Origin: Nocardia vulneris | GTDB lineage: Bacteria > Actinomycetota > Actinomycetes > Mycobacteriales > Mycobacteriaceae | Direction: 5' to 3' | DNA: 64,000 nt | Assembly: GCF_001613425.1 (NCBI RefSeq) | Contig: NZ_BDCI01000035.1 | Coordinates: 372,001-436,000, forward strand | Shown here: piece by piece, positions 51,469-59,829 of the stretch | How positions within the stretch are numbered: position 1 is the stretch's first letter | Layout: each line of letters opens with the position of its first letter | Position numbers and translations under genes: made by a program | Notes under the pieces: model-generated | Database searches by the model: none | Told to the model about the DNA's origin: nothing | The model's input: only the letters and a program-made list of their open reading frames with translations

Positions 51469-52547
51469 CCTGCCCGCCGGCCGCGCTCGAGCAGCGGGCG
51501 AAGGAGCTGCTCGAGCCCGCGCACTACGACTTCTTCGCGGGCGGCGCGGGCGAGGAGATCGCGCTGGCCGACAACGAGCAGGCCTTTCGCCGCCTGGCGC
51601 TGCTGCCACGGGTGTTACGAGACACCAGCGGCCGGTCGATCGCGACGCTGCTGCTCGGCGATCCGAGCGCGATGCCGGTGTTCGTCTCGCCCACCGCGTT
51701 TCATCGACTGGCCCACCCCGAGGGCGAACGCGCGACCGCCAGGGCGGTCGCCGCGGCCGGGCTCGTGCTGATCGCCAGCATGGCTGCGACCGTGGCCATC
51801 GGCGAGATCACCACCGCGGCCCGCGAGATCGATCGGGACGCGCGGGTGTGGTTCCAGCTGTACCTGCAGCCGGAGCCGGACGTGACCACCGAACTCGTGC
51901 GGCGAGCGGAGCGCGCCGGCTGTACGGCACTGGTGGTGACCGTCGACTCCCCGGCCCTGGGGCGGCGCACCAGAGACGATCGGAACGGCTTCCACGACCT
52001 GCCTGCCGGGCTCTGTGCCGAGAACATGCGCGGCCTGCCCGGCACGGCGGCAAACGGGCTCCGGCGTATCGCGATGTCACCCACCTTCACCTGGGACCAC
52101 CTGGAGTGGCTGCGCGAGGTGACGGCACTTCCGTTGGTGCTCAAGGGAATCATGCACCCCGAAGACGCGCGGCTGGCGATCGAGTTCGGCGCCGACGCGA
52201 TCCTGGTCTCCAATCACGGTGGACGCCAACTCGACGCCGCGCCCGCGACGCTGGACGCCTTGCCCGCGATCGCCGCCGGTGTGGCCGACCGGATCCCGAT
52301 CTTTCTGGACGGTGGCGTCCGCCGCGGCTCGGATGTCGTGCTGGCGCTCGCGCTGGGCGCGAAGGCGGTGGGCCTCGGGCGACCGGTGCTGTGGGGCTTG
52401 ACCGTCGGCGGCGACAAGGGCGTCGCGGACGTGCTGGACACCTTGCGCACGGAAGTCGAGCAAACGCTGACTCTCTGCGGCGTGGCGGCGCTGTCCGAAC
52501 TGGACACCGACCTGGTGACGGTCCGAGGGGCGGCGGCGCGGTGCTGA
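51465..52547 (+). CDS. FMN-dependent alpha-hydroxy-acid oxidase/dehydrogenase
   Basis: 360 residues from GTG 51465, overlapping the previous stop (GTGA). YDFFAGGAGEEIALADNEQAF at the start, WFQLYLQ, TVDSPALGRR, LPLVLKGI with the FMN lysine, and SNHGGRQLD with the catalytic His and Arg identify the lactate/glycolate/mandelate oxidase family. It would turn a 2-hydroxy acid into a 2-oxo acid. In the glycopeptide pathways a relative oxidises hydroxymandelate, which suggests a similar biosynthetic role. Confidence 0.9.
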   Translation: MTCPPAALEQRAKELLEPAHYDFFAGGAGEEIALADNEQAFRRLALLPRVLRDTSGRSIATLLLGDPSAMPVFVSPTAFHRLAHPEGERATARAVAAAGLVLIASMAATVAIGEITTAAREIDRDARVWFQLYLQPEPDVTTELVRRAERAGCTALVVTVDSPALGRRTRDDRNGFHDLPAGLCAENMRGLPGTAANGLRRIAMSPTFTWDHLEWLREVTALPLVLKGIMHPEDARLAIEFGADAILVSNHGGRQLDAAPATLDALPAIAAGVADRIPIFLDGGVRRGSDVVLALALGAKAVGLGRPVLWGLTVGGDKGVADVLDTLRTEVEQTLTLCGVAALSELDTDLVTVRGAAARC

Positions 52548-53941
52548 GGCGAACGACGCTGCTACTCGCGACGACCGGCGCACTCTGGGCGGTATCCCGT
52601 TGGCTGCCACGGGCGGTGGTGGCCCTCCGGGTCTGGATCTTCGCGAAGGTCAACGGCGGCAACGAGATCACCCTGCCGGGCGAGCGCGGTGGCCCGGAGT
52701 TGTTCCGGCGCCTGTACGAGCATCCGGCGGCCAACGGGCGCAGCAGAGGAGCGGCTCTCTCGGATCTGTTCTGGTACTGGCTGGCGCCGGGTCCCGAAGT
52801 ACACCAGGAACATCTGGAGGACGGCCCCCGCTACACCGAAGCGGCACGCACCACCAGGGCGGTGCTCTCCCTGCCGACCGCCGAGATCGAGCTGCTCGCC
52901 GCACGCTGCGCCCGCCGGATCCTCGCGGAGCTGCCCACCGGGCCGGTGACCCTGGTGCGGCTGCGCGACCTGATGATGCCTATCTGGGCGGAGTTCTTCT
53001 ACGAGTTGGTCTTTCGCGAACCGTGCCCGCGAGCCGCCCGGGACCTCATCGTCGGCAATGCCGACGATGTGGTGACGTCGCTGAAATGCACCGGCCTGCG
53101 ACATCTGCGCCGGCGCGACCGCCTCACCCGTTACCTGCTCGCCCGGATCGAGGCGGGCGAGGTGCCGCATCGACTGCCCGCGCTGTTCAGCCCGCGGGAG
53201 CACGCCTACTACCTGCAGGGCGCATTCTTCAACACCGCGGTCGTCCAGATGTCGGAGGGTATGGCACATCTGCTGCTCGCCGTCGCCCAGCACCAGGACG
53301 TGCAGCGCCGCATCCTGGCCGAACCCGGCAGCTCGTACCTGGAGCACGTGCTGGACGAAACCTTGCGTCAGTTCCCGCTTTTCGGCATCGCGCACCGGAT
53401 CACCACCGACGATATCGAGCTGGGCGACGCAACCACGATCCCCGCGGGCACGGTGCTGTGTTTCAACTATCAGCAGTTCGAGCGCACCGGTCACCTCGAC
53501 CCCGACCGCTTCGACCCCGACCGGTGGGCCACGCACCGCGCCAAGGACACCCACCACATCCCGTTCGGCGTCGCCGCCAATCGCCCGTGCCCGGCCTGGC
53601 GGCTGTCACCGATCGCGATGCGCGCGGTCGCGCGCACGGTGCTGGACGACTACCGCCTGCACTCGTCGGTCTCGCACACCCGCTCCATCCCGCACCGCGC
53701 CCCGTGCCTGCTGCTGGCCGCCGACCGGCCGCCGTCGCCGATCATGGTGCGCGCCATGCTGACCGGGCTGCGGGCGCGCGACCGGTTCGAGGACGTCTGG
53801 CGTGGTCTCACCCAGCTCGGCCTCGGTACCTGGATGGTGCTCGACGCCCGCCGCCAACGCCCCTGCGCCCGGTACTTCGCCGACCTGGACGCGCAGGAGC
53901 CATCGGCCTGCCCGGTCCTCAGCGGACACGCCGCCGACTGA
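52541..53941 (+). CDS. Cytochrome P450 with an N-terminal hydrophobic segment
   Basis: 466 residues from GTG 52541, overlapping the previous stop by seven bases. The ExxR motif is E273-TLR276 and the heme loop is FGVAANRPCPAW with Cys350. The I-helix reads LQGAFFNTAVVQ, lacking the usual acid-Thr pair. Unlike most bacterial P450s it begins with a hydrophobic stretch (LLLATTGALWAVSRWL) that could anchor it. A C-terminal extension of about 70 residues follows the heme region. It is the last gene of the operon. Confidence 0.88.
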   Translation: MLRRTTLLLATTGALWAVSRWLPRAVVALRVWIFAKVNGGNEITLPGERGGPELFRRLYEHPAANGRSRGAALSDLFWYWLAPGPEVHQEHLEDGPRYTEAARTTRAVLSLPTAEIELLAARCARRILAELPTGPVTLVRLRDLMMPIWAEFFYELVFREPCPRAARDLIVGNADDVVTSLKCTGLRHLRRRDRLTRYLLARIEAGEVPHRLPALFSPREHAYYLQGAFFNTAVVQMSEGMAHLLLAVAQHQDVQRRILAEPGSSYLEHVLDETLRQFPLFGIAHRITTDDIELGDATTIPAGTVLCFNYQQFERTGHLDPDRFDPDRWATHRAKDTHHIPFGVAANRPCPAWRLSPIAMRAVARTVLDDYRLHSSVSHTRSIPHRAPCLLLAADRPPSPIMVRAMLTGLRARDRFEDVWRGLTQLGLGTWMVLDARRQRPCARYFADLDAQEPSACPVLSGHAAD

Positions 53942-53962
53942 ACGAGCGATCTCCGCGTCGAC

Positions 53963-55585
53963 TCAGTCCCAGCGATCGATGGTGTAGCGGGTACGGATTC
54001 CGGCACTGGTGATCCGGAAGGTGTGCCCGAGGCTGCCGCCTTTCGACATCAGCAGACCGCAGACCTCGGCGTCGTTCTTGCCCGCGACCACCGCCTGCTC
54101 CGCATGCGCCGCCAAAGTCTTACGTATCTCGTGCAATTCGCTCGTGAGGAACTCCGGGAAGAACCCTGCGCCGCTGGTGTACCCGGTGTCGGTGGCACCG
54201 GCGAGGGCGAACAGCACGGATTGTTCGCGAGCCGTGCGGTCGTCCTCGACATACCAGGTAGCGGGGTGCGGAACCACGGCGGTCACGTCGCGGAGCTCGC
54301 CAGGGCGCAGTCCCCACTGCTTCGGTGGGGAACCGTTCACGTAGACGTACCAGGTCACCGGGTTGCGGCGGTCCGGCGAATCCCACTGCACGATCGGCGG
54401 CGCGGCCGGGTCCGCCGCGGTCACCATCGCACCGTAACTGGTTGCCGAACCGGGTACTTCGTACTCGATCCGATCCGCGTCCGGCAGCACGGTGCGCGCG
54501 AACTTCGTCCAGGTGAGTACCACCGGGCCGACGTCGAGATCGGCGCCGCCCCGGCGCTTCTCGGCCGGCACGAGATGCCCGAAAACCCCACCGGAACGAT
54601 GGGTTCGCACCGTCCGCGCCCACATCGGGCGCACATCGGCGAGTTTCGCGAAACGACGAGCCAGCGATCCGGCGGCTTCGAGTTCGCCGATGACCTTTTC
54701 GGCGCGCGCGATCATCGCCGCCGTCGGAGCCGCGATGGGCCTGCGGTATTGCAGCGGGTTCATCTTTTCCGCGAACCGCCGCTCGACCCGCTCGTACGGC
54801 AGCCCCGCCGCGAGATCGCTGAGCAGCGTGCCGATCATGCCGCTCTTGACGTGACAGAACCCGGCGGGTGCGGTCGCGGCGGCGAGCCAGACCAGATTGT
54901 CGCGCTGCCGTTGCGCGGCCGCGCCGTGCCCACGGACCCCGTCGAGTTGCTTGTGCACTGTCGAAAGCCATTGACCGGCACCGAGTATCGCGTCCGAGCG
55001 GTAGAGCTGTTCGGTGCGCAGCAGTGCCACCGCCTTTTTCACGACCGGAGCCGGGAACTCGGCGAGGGCACGTCCGAGTGTTTCCCGGTCGGCGTTCTTC
55101 GCCGCGACATACTGGCCCGTCGAGGCGAGCGCCGTCGGCTGATGCAGCAGGTGCTCGGCGGGCGTGAGCGCGAGATGGGTCCACGAACCGCGCTCTGCGC
55201 AGCCCCAATTCGCCGCGCTGGACCGGAACAGCGACGTGATCGGCCTGCCCTCGACCGCATCGGCGAGCGCGGCCACGGCGCGGGTATAGCTCGGCGGAAT
55301 TTCGTGCGCCGACCACAGCACGGATTTCGCGGTTCCGTCCGTACCGACGCAGACCAGTCCGCCGTATCGGCGTAGGAACGCCCGGCAGGTGCCGCAGTTG
55401 TTCGCCGCGGCGAGTTCCGGGGTGAGCGCGCCGAGGAACACTTCGAACAGATCATCGGTGTCGACCGTGAACAGCGCGGCGCTTTCGGCGGCTTTCGCTT
55501 CGAACGTCCGCCGCACCCCGTCCAGGAATTCGTCGTACCGATCATCGATGGGCGGCTCGGCGCCCACCGGGGCTTGCGTCGTCAT
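53963..55585 (-). CDS. Large hypothetical protein
   Basis: 540 residues from the ATG at 55585. No family is recognised with confidence. A possible zinc or redox site is NCGTCRAFLRRYGG near residue 65. Further marks are AHEIPPSYTRAVAALADAVEG, AGFCHVKSGMIGTLLSDL, and in the C-terminal half VQWDSPDRRNPVTWYVYVNG. No signal peptide or membrane helix is seen. It stands alone, convergent with the P450. Confidence 0.7.
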   Translation of the reverse strand: MTTQAPVGAEPPIDDRYDEFLDGVRRTFEAKAAESAALFTVDTDDLFEVFLGALTPELAAANNCGTCRAFLRRYGGLVCVGTDGTAKSVLWSAHEIPPSYTRAVAALADAVEGRPITSLFRSSAANWGCAERGSWTHLALTPAEHLLHQPTALASTGQYVAAKNADRETLGRALAEFPAPVVKKAVALLRTEQLYRSDAILGAGQWLSTVHKQLDGVRGHGAAAQRQRDNLVWLAAATAPAGFCHVKSGMIGTLLSDLAAGLPYERVERRFAEKMNPLQYRRPIAAPTAAMIARAEKVIGELEAAGSLARRFAKLADVRPMWARTVRTHRSGGVFGHLVPAEKRRGGADLDVGPVVLTWTKFARTVLPDADRIEYEVPGSATSYGAMVTAADPAAPPIVQWDSPDRRNPVTWYVYVNGSPPKQWGLRPGELRDVTAVVPHPATWYVEDDRTAREQSVLFALAGATDTGYTSGAGFFPEFLTSELHEIRKTLAAHAEQAVVAGKNDAEVCGLLMSKGGSLGHTFRITSAGIRTRYTIDRWD

Positions 55586-55637
55586 AATGCCTCGAGACTA
55601 ACGGCCCGATACCCGGCTCCCCCAGGGAATTTCGGCG

Positions 55638-56648
55638 TCACGGCAGCAAGCGGCCCGATTCCGTGTCGTACAGCAGCACTCGATCGGCCTGCGGAACGAC
55701 CCAGCCTTCGGTACCCGGCTCCGGCTCTGCCGCCTCCGGCACGGTCACGCCCACGGTGTACCCGTCCCCGGCCACCGTGACCAGTGCGGTCGCACCGAGA
55801 TGCTCGACCGTCGACACCTGACCGTGCAGCGCCCCGGCCACCTCGATGCCGGAGAAGTCCAGATACTCGGGCCGCGCGCCCCAGATGACCGAATCGGCCA
55901 ACCCGACCAGCTCGCCGGGGATCAGGTTCATCGGCGTGGACCCGATGAAGTTGGCCACGAAAGTGTCCGCGGGCCTGCGGAATACCTCGCGGGCCGTGCC
56001 CAGCTGCCGGATCCGCCCGGCCGCGAGCACCGCGATCCGATCGGCCAGTGCCAGCGCCTCGGCCTGATCGTGGGTGACGAACACCGTGGTCACGCCGAGC
56101 TCACGTTGCAGCTTCTTGAGGAAGGTCCGCGCTTCCAACCGCAGCCGCGCGTCCAGATTGGACAGCGGTTCGTCGAACAGGAACACCTTCGGATGACAGG
56201 CCATCGCGCGAGCCAGCGCGACCCGCTGCTGCTGCCCGCCGGACAGCTCGGCGGGCCGCCGCGCCAGCAACCCGTGCAGGGACAGCTGATCCGCGGTCTC
56301 GGTCGCCTTCGCGACCCGGCTACGCCGGTCGGCGCCGCGTACCTTCAACGGGTAGGCGATGTTGTCCGCCACCGACATGTGCGGGAACAACGCGTAGTCC
56401 TGGAACACCATGGCCACATCGCGGCGGCCGGGCGCGAGCCGGGTGACATCCCGGTCACCGATCCGGATCTGGCCGCTGGTCGGGGTTTCCAGTCCGGCGA
56501 TGGTGCGCAGCAAGGTGGTCTTGCCGCATCCGGAAGGGCCGAGCAGCGCGAAGAACTCGCCGTCTTCGATCGTGCACGACAAGCCGTCGAGCGCTTGCAC
56601 GCCACCGGCGAATTCCTTGGTCAGCTCTACCAGTTCGATCTGCGCCAT
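55638..56648 (-). CDS. Carbohydrate ABC transporter ATPase (MalK/UgpC type)
   Basis: 336 residues. Walker A is LGPSGCGKTT, the signature LSGGQQQRVALARAM, Walker B VFLFDEPLSNLD, and the switch histidine VTHDQAEA. The C-terminal TOBE-type region (IWGARPEYLDFSG) is typical of sugar importers. It energises uptake with the two permeases upstream. Its ATG overlaps the preceding permease stop. Confidence 0.93.
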   Translation of the reverse strand: MAQIELVELTKEFAGGVQALDGLSCTIEDGEFFALLGPSGCGKTTLLRTIAGLETPTSGQIRIGDRDVTRLAPGRRDVAMVFQDYALFPHMSVADNIAYPLKVRGADRRSRVAKATETADQLSLHGLLARRPAELSGGQQQRVALARAMACHPKVFLFDEPLSNLDARLRLEARTFLKKLQRELGVTTVFVTHDQAEALALADRIAVLAAGRIRQLGTAREVFRRPADTFVANFIGSTPMNLIPGELVGLADSVIWGARPEYLDFSGIEVAGALHGQVSTVEHLGATALVTVAGDGYTVGVTVPEAAEPEPGTEGWVVPQADRVLLYDTESGRLLP

Positions 56649-57472
56649 CAAGCCTTGATCCCTCCGTGCAGCCGAAAGCCGTAGCGCCGGTTGACGAACA
56701 GATACATCAGCACAACCGGAATCGAATACAACAGCGAGAAGGCGGAAATCGGCCCGAGTTGCGCCGCACCGCCCTCGTCGTAGAAGGTGCGCACCACCAC
56801 GGCGGCAGGCTGCTTGTCCTGATCGCGCAGCAGCAGGAACGGCACCAGGTAGCTCCCCCACACGTTCACGACGGTCCACACCGCGATCGTGGCCAGGCCG
56901 GGCCGGGCCACCGGAATCACGATGTCGCGCAGGATCCGCAGCGGACCCGCGCCGAACACTCGCGCCGATTCCTCGTAGGACCGGGGCACCGAGTCCATGA
57001 AATCCTTCAGGATGAAGATCGCCGCGGGCAGCAGGCCGCCGGACAACACCAGCACCACGCCGAGTTGCCGGTCCAGCAGCCCGATCTTCCAGATCATCAG
57101 GAAGATCGGCACCATCGCCGCCGTGCCCGTCACCACGCTCGACAGCAGTAGCAGCAGGTACAGCAGCGCGTCCCGGCCCGGAATCCGCACGCGCGACAGT
57201 GCATAGGCCGCCAGCGCCGCGGCGGCCACGACGAGCACCATGCACGCGCCGGACAGCAGTACCGAGTTCCACAACGATCCCATGGTGAGGTCGTCGTGGA
57301 ACAGCGCCGAAAAGTGTTCCAGGGTGGGCTTTTCCGGGAGCCGCGGGGCATAGCCGGGCGTCGGGTCGAACGGGGCGGACGCCAGCCACAGCATCGGCAA
57401 CGCGAAGAAGCCGGTCACGACCGCGACAAAGGTGTAGAAGCCGATTCGGGCGACGACCCGGCCCGGGTTCAT
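56648..57472 (-). CDS. Carbohydrate ABC permease (MalG type)
   Basis: 274 residues with six hydrophobic segments. The cytoplasmic EAA loop is MDSVPRSYEESARVFGAGPLRILRDI in outline, with the conserved Glu-Ser-Ala and Gly. MalG-type N-terminus with FYTFVAVVTGFFALPMLWL. It overlaps the genes on both sides by 1-4 bases, showing one operon. Confidence 0.92.
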   Translation of the reverse strand: MNPGRVVARIGFYTFVAVVTGFFALPMLWLASAPFDPTPGYAPRLPEKPTLEHFSALFHDDLTMGSLWNSVLLSGACMVLVVAAAALAAYALSRVRIPGRDALLYLLLLLSSVVTGTAAMVPIFLMIWKIGLLDRQLGVVLVLSGGLLPAAIFILKDFMDSVPRSYEESARVFGAGPLRILRDIVIPVARPGLATIAVWTVVNVWGSYLVPFLLLRDQDKQPAAVVVRTFYDEGGAAQLGPISAFSLLYSIPVVLMYLFVNRRYGFRLHGGIKA

Positions 57473-58362
57473 GTCGGCCTCCGCCGCAGCAGTCGCAGGT
57501 AGAACAGCGCGAGCACCAGGTTGATCAGCAGCATCAGCACCGAGGCGGCGGCGCCGTAACCCAGTGCACCGTCATCGATGCCCTGCCGGTACAGGAAGAT
57601 CGGCAACGTTTCGCTGCGATGGTTCGGTTCGCCACGGGTCAGCAGGTACGGGGTGAAATCGTTGAACGTCCACAGGCTGATCAGCAGGGTGTTGGTCAGG
57701 ACGTGCCCGCGCACGTGCGGAAAGACCGCGTCCCGCAACACTTGTGGGCCCGATGCTCCCGCCAGGCGCGCGGTCTCCAGCTGCGACGGCGGTACCGTGG
57801 ACAGCGCGGCCGAATAGAGCAGCATCGAAAACGCCGTGCCGCGCCAGATATTGAACACGATGATGACGACCAGCGGGTGCTCGATCATCCAGGCGTAACC
57901 GGGACTGTCCAGCAGCCGGTTCACCGTTCCTTCGTCGCGGTCGAGCATCGCGATCCACAGCACCGCAACCACACTGGCGGGCAGGATCCAGGCCAGCAGC
58001 ACCAGGCTCTCCACCACCGCACGCAGCCGGCGCGGCACGTCGCGCAGCGACCAGGCCAGGGTGAAGCCGAGGAAGTTCTGTCCGATGATCGCCGAGCCGA
58101 ACACGAAAAGCAGGGTGATCCAGACGCTGTTGCCGAACAGCGGGTCGGTCAGCGCCTTGCCGTAGTTGTCCAGTCCCACCACCGAGACATGCACGGAGGT
58201 GCGCCCGGACACGGTGAGGTCGGTGAGCCCGATCCACAGCAGCCACAGCGCCGGGAACACCAGGAACGCCGCGATCAGCAGCAGCGCCGGTGTGACGAAC
58301 GCGCTCGCCTTCCAGCGCCCCAGTCCCGCCACATCGGAATCGGTTGCGGCCCGGTCAGTCAC
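57469..58362 (-). CDS. Carbohydrate ABC permease (MalF type)
   Basis: 297 residues, six predicted membrane helices. The EAA loop has QLETARLAGASGPQVLRDAV. The start overlaps the end of the solute-binding protein gene by eight bases. It pairs with the MalG-type permease to form the channel. Confidence 0.92.
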   Translation of the reverse strand: MTDRAATDSDVAGLGRWKASAFVTPALLLIAAFLVFPALWLLWIGLTDLTVSGRTSVHVSVVGLDNYGKALTDPLFGNSVWITLLFVFGSAIIGQNFLGFTLAWSLRDVPRRLRAVVESLVLLAWILPASVVAVLWIAMLDRDEGTVNRLLDSPGYAWMIEHPLVVIIVFNIWRGTAFSMLLYSAALSTVPPSQLETARLAGASGPQVLRDAVFPHVRGHVLTNTLLISLWTFNDFTPYLLTRGEPNHRSETLPIFLYRQGIDDGALGYGAAASVLMLLINLVLALFYLRLLRRRPT

Positions 58363-59740
58363 CGGCCACCTTGTCCCTGCCCACCGCCTCGGCCACCGTG
58401 GTGCCGTACTCGGCGGCGGCGTCGGCCGGGCTCGTTCCGGTGATCACATCCAACGTCGCCTGCTGGATCGCCTTCGATACCCGGGTGTATTCCGGTAGGG
58501 CGGGGCGCAGCGACGTGGTCGGCAAGACCTGTTGCGAGACGAAGGTCAGCAGCGGATCACCGCTCAGCACATCGGCATTCACGTCCTGGCGCGCGGTGAT
58601 CCGGGGACCGCCCGCGGCCAGCAGTTGCGCGAACGCCGTCGGCGAGTTCATGAATTGCAGTAGCTCCCAGGCGAGTTCGATGTTCTTGCTCTTCGGATTG
58701 AGCACCCGGCCGCCGCCACCGGACATGCTCACGAAGTCCTGCCGATGCACCCCGGCACCCGGCGTGCTCGCCGGAATCCGCGCCCAGCCGACCGCGGTGT
58801 CACGGTCCGCCATCGGGGCGCTGCCCCCGGCCGGGTTCAGCACACCGCGCCAGAAGTAGTCGCTCTCCAACAGGATGCCGACCTGTCCCCCAGCGAACTT
58901 CTCGAAACTCTTCTCCCGGCCCTTGGCGTCCTGCTGCAATTGCGCGTCACCCAGTTTCTCGCCGTACAGCGTGCGGTAGAACTCCAGCACCCGACGGAAT
59001 TTCGCGGTGTTGCCCACCCACTTGCCGTCCTCGTACAACTCGCTGCCTGCGCCGGCCAGCAAAGGCAGCACGCCCTGCGTCGTCGTCGCCTCGCCGAAAC
59101 TCGTGCCCGCGTCGAGCTGCACCGGAATCACACCCGGCACCGCTTTCAGCTTGCGGCCCGCCGCGAGCACGTCGTCCCAACTGGCCGGCTGCCAGTCCGC
59201 CGGTAAACCCGCCTGCTCGAACAGCTTCCGGTTGAAGAACAGCACCCGCCCGTCGGTCTCCTGCGGGATGCCGTACTGCGCACCGTTGTAGGACAGCAAC
59301 CGCTGCACCGATTCCGGCATCTGCCGCCAGCCGTCCCAGGCCTTGACCTGGTCGGCGCCGACCAGTTCGTCCAGCGGTGCGATCTGCTCCCCCTCGGCGA
59401 ACTCACCGACCCAGATCCCGTCCAGCGAAACGACATCCGCGCCGGTGCCGGTCTTCAGATCCTTGGCGATGCGGCTCTTGTAATCCTCGTCGGGCACCCC
59501 CGTCGCCTGGAACTTCACCCGCACGGTGACGCCCTTGGCGCGCTGCTGTGCCACGAATTCCGGGATGACCCAGTCTTCGATCCACTTCGCTTCGGCCGCG
59601 TTCTTCCCGCCCGCGGAATTGATCGCGTTCGCGGTGATCGTCAGCGACTCGCCGTCGCTGTCCGACCCGCAGGCCGTCACCCCTGTCAAGGACACACCGA
59701 CGCTCACCGCCACCGCGAGCACCCGCATTTTCGATCCCAT
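58355..59740 (-). CDS. Extracellular solute-binding lipoprotein of a sugar ABC importer
   Basis: 461 residues. The signal peptide ends in the lipobox VTAC, so the protein is anchored outside the membrane. The family-1 binding-protein pattern appears as IAKDLKTGTGADVVSLDGIW, YGIPQETDGRVLFFNRKLF and AWELLQFMNSPTAFAQLLA. The substrate sugar cannot be read. It is the first gene of the four-gene importer operon; the second ATG, four codons in, is also possible. Confidence 0.92.
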   Translation of the reverse strand: MGSKMRVLAVAVSVGVSLTGVTACGSDSDGESLTITANAINSAGGKNAAEAKWIEDWVIPEFVAQQRAKGVTVRVKFQATGVPDEDYKSRIAKDLKTGTGADVVSLDGIWVGEFAEGEQIAPLDELVGADQVKAWDGWRQMPESVQRLLSYNGAQYGIPQETDGRVLFFNRKLFEQAGLPADWQPASWDDVLAAGRKLKAVPGVIPVQLDAGTSFGEATTTQGVLPLLAGAGSELYEDGKWVGNTAKFRRVLEFYRTLYGEKLGDAQLQQDAKGREKSFEKFAGGQVGILLESDYFWRGVLNPAGGSAPMADRDTAVGWARIPASTPGAGVHRQDFVSMSGGGGRVLNPKSKNIELAWELLQFMNSPTAFAQLLAAGGPRITARQDVNADVLSGDPLLTFVSQQVLPTTSLRPALPEYTRVSKAIQQATLDVITGTSPADAAAEYGTTVAEAVGRDKVAGD

Positions 59741-59829
59741 CTTCAGACGGTGTCACAAGACGCCCGGTACCGGCGCGCATTGCGAAATTCGGTTGCGGCG
59801 ATCGGACGGAAAGGGTTGTCTGGAACCCC

